Assembly (NCBI RefSeq): GCF_040822085.1
Contig: NZ_CP162006.1
Span: 124,001 to 188,000, forward strand
DNA length: 64,000 nt
Direction of reading: 5' to 3'
Source: Rhodoferax sp. WC2427
GTDB taxonomy: Bacteria > Pseudomonadota > Gammaproteobacteria > Burkholderiales > Burkholderiaceae_C
Part shown: positions 9,693 through 18,699 of the stretch, piece by piece
How the letters are laid out: each line of letters opens with the position of its first letter
How positions within the stretch are numbered: the stretch's first letter is position 1
Notes under the pieces: generated by a model
Told to the model about the DNA's origin: nothing
Seen by the model: the letters and a program-made list of their open reading frames with translations, nothing else
Database searches by the model: none
Translations under genes and position numbers: made by a program

Positions 9693-10307
9693 ATGTTTGG
9701 CATCGCAAATTACGGCGCGTTCGTCGCGGCCATCATCGTTTTTTTGATGATCCCCGGCCCGGGTAATTTGGCGTTGATCACCTCCACCAGCAAGGGCGGT
9801 ATCCGCGGCGGCCTGGCCGCCACGCTGGGGGTGATCCTGGGCGACCAGGTGCTGATGTGGACGGCGGTGGCCGGTGTGGCGGCCTTGCTGGCCAGCTACC
9901 CGGTGGCGTTTGCGGCGGTGCAGTGGTTGGGCGCCGCCTACCTGGCCTACCTGGGCGGCAAGATGCTGCTGGCCAAGGCGGGCGATGCGCCCATTTTGAA
10001 CATCAAGCCATCGCACTTCCTGCGCCAGGCCCTGGTCATCACCCTGCTGAACCCCAAGGCCATCGTGTTCTACATGGCGTTTTTCCCGCTCTTCGTGGAC
10101 CCGGCCCACCACCAGGGCCTGCTGACCTTTGCAGTGATGGCGCTGACCATCGCCGCGCTGACCTTTGTCTACGGCCTCATCGCCACCTTGCTGACCCATT
10201 TTCTGGCCGAGCGCATGCGTGCGAACCCGGTCGTGTCTCGCGCGCTGAACAAGCTGGCGGGCGTATTTCTCATTGGCTTTGGCGTGAAGCTGGCGCTGTC
10301 TAAGTAA
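9693..10307 (+). CDS. LysE/RhtB family exporter
   Basis: A 204-residue inner-membrane amino-acid exporter of the LysE/RhtB type with about six hydrophobic segments. It has the family's PGPGNLALITSTSKGG loop near residue 23 and a NPKAIVFYMAFFPLF helix near residue 117. AGGAG precedes the ATG by seven bases. It sits 30 bp after rsmG and 14 bp before parA, probably in one operon with them. The exported compound cannot be told from sequence; homoserine, threonine or lysine are usual for the family. Confidence 0.92.
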   Translation: MFGIANYGAFVAAIIVFLMIPGPGNLALITSTSKGGIRGGLAATLGVILGDQVLMWTAVAGVAALLASYPVAFAAVQWLGAAYLAYLGGKMLLAKAGDAPILNIKPSHFLRQALVITLLNPKAIVFYMAFFPLFVDPAHHQGLLTFAVMALTIAALTFVYGLIATLLTHFLAERMRANPVVSRALNKLAGVFLIGFGVKLALSK

Positions 10308-10321
10308 TTTCGAAAGTTTCC

Positions 10322-11089
10322 ATGGCCCAAGTATTCTGTGTTGCCAACCAAAAGGGCGGCGTTGGCAAAACCACCACCACCGTGAACCTGGCCGCCGGTC
10401 TGGCCAAGGTGGGGCAGCGCGTGCTGATGATCGACCTGGACCCGCAGGGCAACGCCACCATGGGCTCGGGCGTAGACAAGCGCACGCTGGAGCTCACCGT
10501 GTACGACGTGCTGCTCGAATCCAGCAGCATCGCCGAAGCCCGCGTGCAGGCCGACAAATGCGGCTACGACGTGCTCGGCTCCAGCCGCGAACTCAGCGGT
10601 GCCGAGGTGGAGCTGGTGACCATGGAGCGCCGTGAAAAGCGCCTGCAGGCCGCCATCGCCAAGGTCTCGGCCGAGTACGACTTTGTGCTGATCGATTGCC
10701 CACCCAGTTTGTCGATGCTGACGCTCAACGGCCTGTGCGCCGCCAATGGCGTGATCGTGCCCATGCAGTGCGAGTACTTTGCGCTGGAGGGCCTGACCGA
10801 CCTGGTCAACACCATCAAGCAGGTGCACGCCAACCTGAACAAAGACCTGCAAATCATCGGCCTGCTGCGCGTGATGTTCGACCCCCGCATCACCCTGCAG
10901 CAGCAGGTGAGCGAGCAGCTCAAGGCCCACTTTGCCGACAAGGTGTTCAACACCGTGATCCCGCGCAACGTGCGCCTGGCCGAAGCGCCCAGCTACGGCC
11001 TGCCCGGCATGGTGTTTGACCCCAACGCCAAGGGCAGCCTGGCTTACATCGAATTCGCCCAGGAAATGGTGGACCGAATCAAGGCCTGA
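10322..11089 (+). CDS. parA: Chromosome partitioning ATPase ParA
   Basis: A 255-residue Walker-type ATPase (Soj/ParA) that forms a DNA-bound gradient and moves ParB-parS complexes to segregate origins. It has the deviant Walker A KGGVGKTTT starting at residue 11, the A' motif MIDLDPQGN, and Walker B LIDCPPSLS. Its short length and lack of an N-terminal DNA-binding domain are those of chromosomal rather than plasmid ParA proteins. It is separated from parB by a repeat and a hydrolase gene. Confidence 0.97.
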   Translation: MAQVFCVANQKGGVGKTTTTVNLAAGLAKVGQRVLMIDLDPQGNATMGSGVDKRTLELTVYDVLLESSSIAEARVQADKCGYDVLGSSRELSGAEVELVTMERREKRLQAAIAKVSAEYDFVLIDCPPSLSMLTLNGLCAANGVIVPMQCEYFALEGLTDLVNTIKQVHANLNKDLQIIGLLRVMFDPRITLQQQVSEQLKAHFADKVFNTVIPRNVRLAEAPSYGLPGMVFDPNAKGSLAYIEFAQEMVDRIKA

Positions 11090-11097
11090 ATTTATAA

Positions 11098-11152
11098 GAA
11101 ATAGGCCTCTACCGCCCATTCCATCAGCGTAAGCAGCTACTAATTCAATAGC
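11098..11152. repeat. Palindromic repeat, copy 4
   Basis: AAATAGGCCTCTACCGCCC begins just before and within this segment, and AGCGTAAGCAGCTACT plus a trailing AATAGC ends it. It fills the gap between parA and the hydrolase gene and is very close in sequence to copy 7 at 21078. Confidence 0.75.
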
Positions 11153-11153
11153 A

Positions 11154-11687
11154 ATGACAACTCCTCGCGTGCTCCTCCTTCCTGGCTGGCAAGATTCCGG
11201 CCCCGGCCACTGGCAAACCCTGTGGGAAACCCAGTTTGGCGACCTGCGCGTGACCCAGCACGACTGGATGCAGCCGCTGCGGGGCGACTGGATCACCCGC
11301 CTGGAAGAGGTGGTGCAAGAGCAGGATGGCCCTGTGTGGCTGGCCGCGCACAGCCTGGGCTGCCATTTGGTGGCGGCGTGGGCGGCGGTGTCGCGCAGCA
11401 CCGGCAAGGTGCAGGGGGCCTTGCTGGCCGCTCCGCCCGATGTGGCGCAGGCGGATTTTCCGCCGCAGCTGCACCGCTGGGCCACGCCGGTGCTGGACGC
11501 CTTGCCGTTTGCATCGGCTCTGGTGGCCTCCACCGACGACCCGTATTGCAGCCTGGCCGCTGCCGAACAGTACGCCCGGCACTGGGGCGCGGCACTGCAC
11601 AACATTGGCCCGCGCGGCCACATCAATTCCGAATCCGGCCTGGGCGACTGGCCGCAGGGCAGGGCCCTTTTACTGAGTCAAAAATAG
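11154..11687 (+). CDS. RBBP9/YdeN-type alpha/beta serine hydrolase
   Basis: A 177-residue small hydrolase of the RBBP9/YdeN family. The N-terminal LLLPGWQDSGPGHWQ segment and the nucleophile elbow AAHSLGCHL (about residues 63-71) are visible. The late aspartate (STDDPYCS) and histidine (GPRGHINSESGLGDWPQG) complete the triad and the family-typical end. It sits between parA and parB, an insertion repeatedly seen in Comamonadaceae. No segregation role is known, and the substrate is undetermined. Confidence 0.9.
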   Translation: MTTPRVLLLPGWQDSGPGHWQTLWETQFGDLRVTQHDWMQPLRGDWITRLEEVVQEQDGPVWLAAHSLGCHLVAAWAAVSRSTGKVQGALLAAPPDVAQADFPPQLHRWATPVLDALPFASALVASTDDPYCSLAAAEQYARHWGAALHNIGPRGHINSESGLGDWPQGRALLLSQK

Positions 11688-11700
11688 AAAGTAGCAGACT

Positions 11701-12621
11701 ATGGCAACCCCCAAACGCAAAGGCCTCGGCATGGGCCTGGATGCCCTGCTCGGCCCCAAGGTCGTCGATCCCACGCCGCTGGAAACCGGTTTGCCCACGG
11801 TCTTGCTGCTGAGTGACCTGGTGCCCGGCCAGTACCAGCCGCGCACCCGCATGGACGAGGGCGCGCTGTACGAGCTGGCCGAGAGCATCAAGGCCCAGGG
11901 CATCATGCAGCCCATCCTGGTGCGCCAGCTGGCCGCCGGGGACAACGCAGGCCAGTACGAAATCATCGCTGGCGAGCGCCGTTTCCGCGCCGCCCGCATA
12001 GCAGGGCTGGACCGCGTGCCGGTGCTGGTGCGCGACGTGCCGGACGAATCCGCAGCGGCCATGGCCCTGATCGAAAACATCCAGCGCGAAGACCTGAACC
12101 CGCTGGAAGAAGCGCAAGGCCTGCAGCGCCTGGTGAAAGAATTTGGCCTGACGCACGAGCAGGCCGCGCAGGCCGTGGGCCGCTCGCGCAGCGCTGCCAG
12201 CAACCTGCTGCGCCTGCTGAACCTGGCCGATCCGGTGCAGACCATGCTGATGGCGGGCGACCTGGACATGGGCCACGCCCGCGCCCTGCTGGCGCTCGAC
12301 CGGGCCACCCAGATCAGCGCGGGCAGCCAGATCGCCGCCAAGAAAATGTCGGTGCGCGAGGCCGAGGGCCTGGTCAAAAAGCTCAGCGCCGAGTTCTCGC
12401 TCACGCCCTCGCCCAAGGCCGCCAAAGAGAAGTCGCGCGACCTGAAGCGGGTGGAAGAAGAGCTGTCCGACCTGCTCATGGCCGACGTGGACATCCGCGT
12501 CAAAAAGCGCGTCAAACGCCACGGCAAGTTTGAGGAAATGGGCGAAGTAATCGTGCAGTTCGGCTCGCTGGACGAGTTGAACGGCCTGGTCGAAAAGCTC
12601 ACGCGCAGCGCGGCCCATTAA
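11701..12621 (+). CDS. parB: Chromosome partitioning protein ParB
   Basis: A 306-residue CTPase clamp that loads at parS and spreads along the DNA. The N-terminus begins MATPKRKGLGMGLDALLG, as in most chromosomal ParB proteins. The CTP-binding GERRFRAAR box is at residues 91-99, then ENIQREDLNPLEEA. A helix-turn-helix for parS recognition follows at about residues 140-165 (THEQAAQAVGRSRSAASNLLRLL). The dimerising C-terminus ends near FGSLDELNGLVEKL. Its likely targets are the parS-like sites at 2253, 5289, 8676, 9577 and 59426. Confidence 0.97.
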   Translation: MATPKRKGLGMGLDALLGPKVVDPTPLETGLPTVLLLSDLVPGQYQPRTRMDEGALYELAESIKAQGIMQPILVRQLAAGDNAGQYEIIAGERRFRAARIAGLDRVPVLVRDVPDESAAAMALIENIQREDLNPLEEAQGLQRLVKEFGLTHEQAAQAVGRSRSAASNLLRLLNLADPVQTMLMAGDLDMGHARALLALDRATQISAGSQIAAKKMSVREAEGLVKKLSAEFSLTPSPKAAKEKSRDLKRVEEELSDLLMADVDIRVKKRVKRHGKFEEMGEVIVQFGSLDELNGLVEKLTRSAAH

Positions 12622-12625
12622 CTAC

Positions 12626-13339
12626 ATGCTGCGCTGGCCCCTGCCCGCGTTGCTTGCCTGGGGCGGTGCCTGGGCGCTGTTCACCACGCTGCTGCAGCTC
12701 GGCCTGCCCGGCATCGCTGCGCTGCTGCTGGCCACGGGCGCCGGGGCAGCCTGCAGCCTGCTGGGGGCGACCTGGTGGCGGCGCGGGTTGATCGCGGCGG
12801 GCTTTCCGCTGTCGCTGGCCTTGTCCGGTACGGTGGCGCTGCCCGCCTGGGCCTGGCTGCTACCGCTGGCCTTGCTGCTGCTGGTCTACCCGCTGAACGC
12901 CTGGCGCGATGCCCCGCTATTCCCCACGCCCACCCGCGCACTACAAGGCCTGGCGGCGGCCATTCCTTTGGCCGAGGGTGCGCTGGTGCTGGATGCCGGC
13001 TGCGGCCTGGGCCACGGCCTGCAGGCGCTGCGCCGGGCCTACCCGCAGGCCCGCCTGCACGGCCTGGAGTGGAGCTGGCCGCTGCGGGCGGTGTGCGCCC
13101 TGCGCTGCCCCTGGGCGCGCGTGCGCCAGGGCGACATCTGGCGTGCCGACTGGGCCCCTTACGCGCTGGTCTACCTGTTCCAGCGCCCCGAAAGCATGGC
13201 CCGGGCCCTGGCCAAGGCCCGGGCGCAGATGGCACCGGGCGCGTGGCTGGTGAGTCTGGAATTTGAAGTGGAGGGCGTGCTGCCCACCGGGCGGCTGCAG
13301 GCACCGGACGGGCGGGCGGTGTGGTTGTACCGGATGTAG
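12626..13339 (+). CDS. Membrane-anchored class I SAM-dependent methyltransferase
   Basis: A 237-residue protein with three to four hydrophobic segments in its first 90 residues, followed by a Rossmann methyltransferase domain. The SAM motif is LVLDAGCGLGHGLQALR at about residues 119-135. It begins 4 bp after the parB stop and so is probably co-transcribed. The N-terminal membrane anchor on a methyltransferase is unusual. The methyl acceptor is unknown. The following gap at 13340-13434 is AT-rich and probably holds the promoter of the next gene. Confidence 0.8.
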   Translation: MLRWPLPALLAWGGAWALFTTLLQLGLPGIAALLLATGAGAACSLLGATWWRRGLIAAGFPLSLALSGTVALPAWAWLLPLALLLLVYPLNAWRDAPLFPTPTRALQGLAAAIPLAEGALVLDAGCGLGHGLQALRRAYPQARLHGLEWSWPLRAVCALRCPWARVRQGDIWRADWAPYALVYLFQRPESMARALAKARAQMAPGAWLVSLEFEVEGVLPTGRLQAPDGRAVWLYRM

Positions 13340-13434
13340 CGTCCTCCATTTGGACTACGTTTTTCGCTTTTCGGGTGGCTTTTTACGGTATATTTTTGTA
13401 AATTAATACAACTATATTTACTCTCGAAACCACC

Positions 13435-14334
13435 ATGCCAATCCTCAAAATTTCACTCGTTGCCGCATGCTCCCTGGCTTTATTGGCGGGTTGTGAAACC
13501 ACCGATATGAAAATGGGGGCGCCTGAAGCCAAGACGGTTGCCACCGGCGGCGCGGGCGGTGCCACCGCCACCAATGAAAACACGCAGCTGGAAAAATGCC
13601 CCTCCGCCCTGGGCACGGTGTCGCTGATCGAGAACGAGCAGGCCGGCTGGTACACCATTTTGCGCAACGAATACCGCCTGCCGCCCACCGCCAACCTGCT
13701 GCGCCTGATGATCCAGCAGTCCAACTGCTTCATCGTGGTGGAGCGCAGCGCCGCAGGCATGAACGCCATGAGCCGCGAACGGGCGCTGATGGGTTCGGGC
13801 GAGATGCGCCAGGGCAGCAACTTCGGCAAGGGCCAGGTGGTGTCGTCCGACTACGGCCTGTCGCCTGAAGTCATCTTCAACCAGAACACCGGCGGTGCGG
13901 CTGCCAGCATCGGCGGGCTGTTCGGCAATGCCGGGCGGGTGCTGGGCGCAGTGGCCGGGTCGACCGCCACCCGCGAAGCCAGCGTCATGCTGACCATGAT
14001 CGACAACCGCTCCAGCGTGCAGGTGGCGGCATCGGAAGGCAGCGCTTCTAAAACCGACTGGGGCGGCATGGGTGCCTTGTTTGGCGCCTCGGGCGGCGGT
14101 GCGGCGGGTGCCTACAACAGCACCCCGCAGGGCAAGGTGATTGCGGCGGCCTTCATGGACGCCTACAACAACATGGTCCGCTCGGTACGCAACTACAAAG
14201 CCCAGACCGTGCAAGGCCAGGGCCTGGGCGGCGGCGGCAAGCTGGGGGTCGACGGCGGCGCGGCCCCGTCGCAAACCTCGGCACCGGGGGCGGCCAAACC
14301 GCCTATCCGCAAAAAGGTCGTTCCGGCGAATTGA
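13435..14334 (+). CDS. CsgG/HfaB-like outer-membrane lipoprotein
   Basis: A 299-residue lipoprotein. The signal peptide ends in the lipobox LLAGC with acylated C20. The body shows features of the CsgG family: LLRLMIQQSNCFIVVERSAAGMNAM near residue 85, a GGLFG glycine-rich stretch, and VMLTMIDNRSSVQVAASEG. The C-terminus is low-complexity. CsgG proteins form outer-membrane channels for amyloid subunit export, but many relatives have unrelated or unknown roles. No curli-type subunit gene is nearby. Its stop codon abuts the end of the convergent lipoprotein frame, and the two may cooperate. Confidence 0.75.
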   Translation: MPILKISLVAACSLALLAGCETTDMKMGAPEAKTVATGGAGGATATNENTQLEKCPSALGTVSLIENEQAGWYTILRNEYRLPPTANLLRLMIQQSNCFIVVERSAAGMNAMSRERALMGSGEMRQGSNFGKGQVVSSDYGLSPEVIFNQNTGGAAASIGGLFGNAGRVLGAVAGSTATREASVMLTMIDNRSSVQVAASEGSASKTDWGGMGALFGASGGGAAGAYNSTPQGKVIAAAFMDAYNNMVRSVRNYKAQTVQGQGLGGGGKLGVDGGAAPSQTSAPGAAKPPIRKKVVPAN

Positions 14335-15828
14335 TCAACCCGGGCAGGCGGGCAACGCGGTCGGCGCCAGCGCGGCGAACTGCGTCAGCGGCTTGTCTTT
14401 GCTGGGCAGGTCGGCGGGCGCTGCGGGCTTCTTGTCACCGCTGTCGCGCAGGGCTTTCACTTCCAGCTTGCCCAGGGCGACGCCGATCTTCTGCGACCAG
14501 CCCGCCATGGTGACGGCCTGGGTCTGGCCCTATTCACTGAGTTTGGCACCCAGCGCGATGCGGTAGGTGTCGAGCTGGGTTTGTGCGTCGGGCCGGTTTG
14601 CGGGCAGGGCGGAGCTGACCCGGAATTGCACGCTGTTCAAACAGGCATCGGCCACCGCGCCCGTGGCCAGACTGGTGTCGGCGGCTTTGGTCAGGGTGGC
14701 CAGTACGCCGTCGAGCGCGGTGTGGGTGGTGGCCAGCGCCCCCGAGGCGCTCTCCAGAATGGCTTTCTCGGGCACCGGCGTGGTGGCCGCTTTTTCTTTG
14801 TCCAGCCCGGCCTGGATGTCGCTGGCCCGGGTTTTCAGTGCCAGCACCTGCTGCAGGGCCTGGTGGGCGGTGTTGCGCGCGACGGCAACCGCACTGTCCA
14901 CCGGCGGCACCGGGGCCGCCAGCGCGCTGCCCGAGGACACCGTGTGCGGGGTGCTTTGGAGGCTGACACCGTCTACCGTGAACGAGGGGATGCGCAGGTC
15001 TTCCTCGCTCAGCGGTGTACCGCTGCCGACCTTTTGCACCGCCTGCGCCATCAGCCGGGCCTGCATCACCGAGTTCAGGGTTTGCCGCAGCATGGCCATG
15101 CCGGGGTTGGAGACGGTCTGGATGGCGTTTTTCGCTTCCTCCATGCCGGTCTCCAGCGTGCAGGCCCCGTGGTAGCGGGCCACGTCGCTGATGGCGGCTT
15201 GCACGGTGTAGCCGGGGTCGGCACGGCGGGCCTGGATTTCGGCCAGCAGCTCTTTGCGCCGCTGGTCCAGGCCGGGCACGATGATGAAGCTGGCCAGGTT
15301 GCCAAACAGCCCCTGGCGCAGCTCGGCGCGGCTGCCGCTGGCGATCCCGGCCAGACCGCCCAGGATACGGGCATCGCCCAGGCCGCCCACGATGGCGGCG
15401 GCCCCGCCCAGCACGGTGGTGGCTAGGCCGAAGCTGGTGTCCTGGTAGGCCTCGAACCGGCGCAGGTAGATTTTGTAGGCCTCGCAGCGCTGGTTGGAGG
15501 CGGCAATCAGCCGGTCTTGCAGCCGGGTTCGGCGCTCCACCAGGCTGCCGCCCAGGTTGTAGTACGGGTCGTAGAAGGCGACAAAAGCGCGCTCCAGATC
15601 CTGTTGCGCTTCGGGGTGGCCGCGCAGGCGCAGGCCGTCGGGGTCGAGCAGGGTGAACAAGTCCACCACTTCAAATTTCTCGTTGTTGAACTGGGGGTTG
15701 GCACCGTAGACGGTGAGCCGGTCCTCGGTGCTCAAGGAAGCGCTGGGACCCATGGTGCCCAGGGTGCTGCAACCCCCGAGCGCCAGACTGGCGGCCAGTG
15801 CCGACCACCGCAATAGCGTGCTGCGCAT
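14335..15828 (-). pseudogene. Lipoprotein gene with in-frame amber codon
   Basis: The main open part (14533-15828) encodes a 432-residue lipoprotein with lipobox ALGGC (C20) and long helical or coiled regions. AAGGAG lies six bases before the ATG at 15828. The frame meets TAG at 14530-14532 and then stays open for 64 more codons to TGA at 14335-14337. This tail is rich in Lys/Ala/Pro and reads like a natural C-terminus (VALGKLEVKALRDSGD onward). Its stop directly abuts the stop of the convergent CsgG-like gene. A CAG-to-TAG change would explain the interruption. The product may simply be shortened and still work. Function unknown; it may belong with the CsgG-like partner. Confidence 0.75.
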
Positions 15829-15934
15829 GACCATCTCCTTGTAAGCAAATGCCTGCAAAGCGTAGGCCGTCACACGGTGTTGCACATCCCCAAAATGGAG
15901 GATAGCCGCGAAACCGAAGATGTCAGTTGCTCCT

Positions 15935-15983
15935 GAAATAGGAGCATGTCACGCTTATAAAATAAGCGCTAGCGGCCTATTTC
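15935..15983. repeat. Palindromic repeat, copy 5
   Basis: GAAATAGG and CCTATTTC form the outer arms, and CGCTTAT/ATAAGCG the inner ones. It overlaps by two bases the stop codon of the FAD-linked dehydrogenase gene (minus strand), so it directly trails that gene. Confidence 0.75.
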
Positions 15984-17388
15984 ATGCATGAATTTTGAAG
16001 ATCTTGCCGGGGTTCATGATGTTTAGCGGGTCCAGCGCCTGCTTGATGGCGCGCATCATGGCCACGGCACCTTCCCCGGCCTCGGCCACCAGGAACTCCA
16101 TCTTGTGCAGGCCGATGCCGTGTTCGCCGCTGCAGGTGCCGTCCAGGCGCAGGGCGCGGGCCACCAGGGCGTCGTTGAGGGCCTCGGCGCGGGTACGCTC
16201 GTCGGCGCTGTCGGGGTCGATCAAATAGCCAAAGTGGAAGTTGCCGTCGCCCACGTGGCCGACCAGAAAGTAGGGGATGCCGGACGCATCTGCCTCGGCC
16301 ACCGAGTCCAGCAGGCAGTCGGCCAGGCGCGAGATGGGCACGCAGGTGTCGGTGGAAATGGCTTTGCAGCCGGGGCGCGACTGCACGGCGGCAAAGTAGG
16401 CGTTGTGCCGCGCGGTCCACAGGCGGGTGCGCTCCTCGGGCGTGCTGGCCCACGCGAATGCCTGGCCGCCATGGTCAGAGGCAATTTCTTGCACCAGCTC
16501 GGCCTGTTCTTTGACACCGGTGGGCGAGCCGTGGAACTCCATCAACAGCATGGGTTCCTCGCGCAGGCCCAGTTTGGCGTAGGCGTTGACCATGCGCACG
16601 GTGTTGGCGTCGATCAGCTCCACCCGGGCGATGGGTACGCCCAGCTGGATCACCTGGATGGTGGTGCGCACGGCGGCTTCGATGCTGGGGAAGGAGCAGA
16701 TGGCCGCCGAGATGGCCTCGGGCAGGGGGTAGATCTTGAGGGTGATTTCGGTGATCACGCCCAGCGTGCCCTCGCTGCCCACCATCAGCCGCGTCAGGTC
16801 GTAGCCCGCGCTGGACTTTTTGGCGCGGGTGCCGGTGCGGATGGTTTCGCCGCTGGCGGTGACCACCTCCAGCGCCAGCACGTTTTCGCGCATGGTGCCG
16901 TAGCGCACGGCGTTGGTGCCGCTGGCGCGGGTGGCGCACATGCCGCCGATGGTGGCGTCTGCGCCAGGGTCGATGGGGAAGAACAGGCCCGTGTGTTTGA
17001 TGGCCTCGTTGAGCTGCTTGCGCGTCACGCCGGGCTGCACGGTGACGGTGAGGTCGTCGGCATCGATGCTGAGGATGGCGTTCATGCGGCCCACGTCCAG
17101 GCTGATGCCGCCTTGCACGGCCAGCAAATGCCCCTCCAGCGACGAGCCCACGCCGAAGGGGATCACCGGCACCGCGTGGACGGCGGCCAGCCTTACCGTA
17201 TCGGCCACGTCGGCGGTGCTTTCGGCAAACACCACGGCGGCGGGCGGCGGCACCGAGAACGCCGACTCGTCGCGCCCATGGTGTTCGCGCACCGCCATGG
17301 CGACCGAGAACTGCGCGCCGAAGCGGGACTGCAGGGCATCCGCCAATACGGCGGGGATGGGGCGGATGGCGAGGGTTGGAGCGAGCAT
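15982..17388 (-). CDS. FAD-binding D-lactate/glycolate-type dehydrogenase (GlcD/DLD family)
   Basis: A 468-residue flavoprotein of the D-lactate dehydrogenase (cytochrome)/GlcD family that oxidises a 2-hydroxy acid and passes electrons to the respiratory chain. It has the PCMH-type FAD domain (about 40-215) with PFGVGSSLEGH, then the C-terminal FAD-oxidase domain with HVGDGNFHFGY and a late SGEHGIGLHKMEFL. The ATG at 17388 is chosen over an upstream in-frame start at 17472. It is divergent from the PduO-type gene across a 65-bp gap. The exact substrate is undetermined. Confidence 0.92.
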   Translation of the reverse strand: MLAPTLAIRPIPAVLADALQSRFGAQFSVAMAVREHHGRDESAFSVPPPAAVVFAESTADVADTVRLAAVHAVPVIPFGVGSSLEGHLLAVQGGISLDVGRMNAILSIDADDLTVTVQPGVTRKQLNEAIKHTGLFFPIDPGADATIGGMCATRASGTNAVRYGTMRENVLALEVVTASGETIRTGTRAKKSSAGYDLTRLMVGSEGTLGVITEITLKIYPLPEAISAAICSFPSIEAAVRTTIQVIQLGVPIARVELIDANTVRMVNAYAKLGLREEPMLLMEFHGSPTGVKEQAELVQEIASDHGGQAFAWASTPEERTRLWTARHNAYFAAVQSRPGCKAISTDTCVPISRLADCLLDSVAEADASGIPYFLVGHVGDGNFHFGYLIDPDSADERTRAEALNDALVARALRLDGTCSGEHGIGLHKMEFLVAEAGEGAVAMMRAIKQALDPLNIMNPGKIFKIHA

Positions 17389-17453
17389 GAAGGGTATTCC
17401 GGTTAAAAGGATTTCACGCACAATTCTCCCCCTATTCAACCGAAGGAACCGCC

Positions 17454-18014
17454 ATGGCCAACCGCCTGACACAGATCGCCACCCGTACCGGCGACAACGG
17501 CACCACCGGCCTGGGCGACAACACCCGGGTCTCCAAAAACAGCCTGCGTGTGCACGCCATGGGCGATGTGGACGAGCTCAACAGCCACATCGGCCTGCTG
17601 CTGTGCGAGCCCCTGCCCGAGGGCGTGCGCGACCTGCTGGTGGAGGTGCAGCACCAGCTGTTTAACCTGGGCGGCGAGCTGTCCATCCCAGGCTTCGAGC
17701 TGCTCAAGCCCGAGGCTGTGCTGGCCCTGGACCAGGCTCTGGCCGAGCACAACGCCACGCTGCCGCGGCTGGCCGAATTCATCCTGCCCGCAGGCACCCG
17801 CGCCGCGTCGCAGGCCCACATCTGCCGCACCGTGGCCCGCCGCGCCGAACGCACCGTGGTGGCGCTGGAGCAGCAAGACGCGCTGAAAGACACGCCCCGG
17901 CACTACCTGAACCGGCTGAGCGATTTGCTGTTTGTGCTGGCCCGGGTGCTGAACCGCGTGGATGGCGGCGACGACGTGTACTGGAAGAGCGAGCGCATGG
18001 CGCGCAACGCCTGA
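17454..18014 (+). CDS. PduO-type cob(I)alamin adenosyltransferase
   Basis: A 186-residue trimeric ATP:corrinoid adenosyltransferase that makes adenosylcobalamin. It has the N-terminal TRTGDNGTTGLGDNTRVSK ATP-binding stretch (about 10-28), the RTVARRAERT helix, and the C-terminal YLNRLSDLLFVLAR segment. GAAGGA lies upstream of the ATG. The gene stands alone, with no cobalamin operon or B12 box nearby. It probably supplies cofactor to enzymes encoded elsewhere. Confidence 0.95.
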   Translation: MANRLTQIATRTGDNGTTGLGDNTRVSKNSLRVHAMGDVDELNSHIGLLLCEPLPEGVRDLLVEVQHQLFNLGGELSIPGFELLKPEAVLALDQALAEHNATLPRLAEFILPAGTRAASQAHICRTVARRAERTVVALEQQDALKDTPRHYLNRLSDLLFVLARVLNRVDGGDDVYWKSERMARNA

Positions 18015-18073
18015 TTGCTATGGTTTAAGGAGCTGCTTGTGCTCGTGGAATAAGCACGGGCGGCACTTTTAGT
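18014..18073. repeat. Palindromic repeat, copy 6
   Basis: A longer, diverged member that includes GAGCTGCTTGTGCT and AATAAGCACGGGCGGCAC and starts at the stop of the PduO-type gene. It lies upstream of the Uma2 pseudogene. Confidence 0.65.
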
Positions 18074-18123
18074 TTAAATTTATCGCCGCCGCATAATCAG
18101 GCATCACGCATCCGAAAGCTGCC

Positions 18124-18699
18124 ATGGGACACGCCGCACCACTTCCTGTTTTCACTGCTGCCGATTACCTCACCTGGGAACACGCGCAGACCGAACGCCA
18201 CGAGTTTGTGGATGGCGAAGTGTTTGCCCTGGCGGGGGCGGAAGACCGGCATGTGAAGACCGCACTGAACATGGCCATCGCCCTGCACTAGCACCTGGGC
18301 GATACCCCGTGCGAAACCTATGTGAGCGACATGCGCGTGCATGTGGAGGCTGCCAACGCCTACTTTTACCCCGACGTGATGGTGACCTGCAGCCCGCACG
18401 ATCTGGAAAGCCCCACCTTCAAAGCCGAGCCCAAGCTGATTGTCGAAGTGCTATCGCCCAGCACCGCCGGGTTCGACCGGGGGTTGAAGTTCACCCATTA
18501 CCGCAGTCTGGCCAGCTTGCAGGAATACGTGCTGATCGACCTGGATACGCGCTTTACCGACCGCCACCGGAAAAGCCCCAACGGCTTGTGGGTGCTGCAC
18601 CCGTTCGCCAAAGGCGAAACCATCGTGCTGGCCAGTGTGGGGCTGGAACTGACCGCCGCGCAATTGTTTGCCAAAGTGCCCGAGGCCTCTGCCGCTTAG
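18124..18699 (+). pseudogene. Uma2 family endonuclease, interrupted by amber codon
   Basis: The frame from ATG 18124 encodes a typical Uma2 (DUF820, PD-(D/E)XK fold) N-terminus with TAADYLTWEHAQTERHEFVDGEVFAL. A TAG at 18289-18291 (codon 56, context CAC-TAG-CAC) interrupts it. The same frame then continues for 135 codons with the catalytic-type residues YPDVMV and LIVEVLSPST and a normal end. A CAG-to-TAG change is the simplest explanation. The downstream part could restart at ATG 18322 but would lack the first beta strands. The stop overlaps the convergent LysR gene by four bases. The biological role of Uma2 proteins is largely unknown. Confidence 0.8.

Noticed and set aside
16105..17406. 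433-codon plus-strand frame opposite the FAD-linked dehydrogenase
   Set aside because: The composition (His/Gly/Ala rich, no domain) is that of a shadow of the minus-strand gene, which has clear FAD motifs.
14335..18291. Pyrrolysine insertion at the two TAG codons
   Set aside because: No pyl genes are present and the organism type is not one that uses pyrrolysine; glutamine-codon mutation is simpler.
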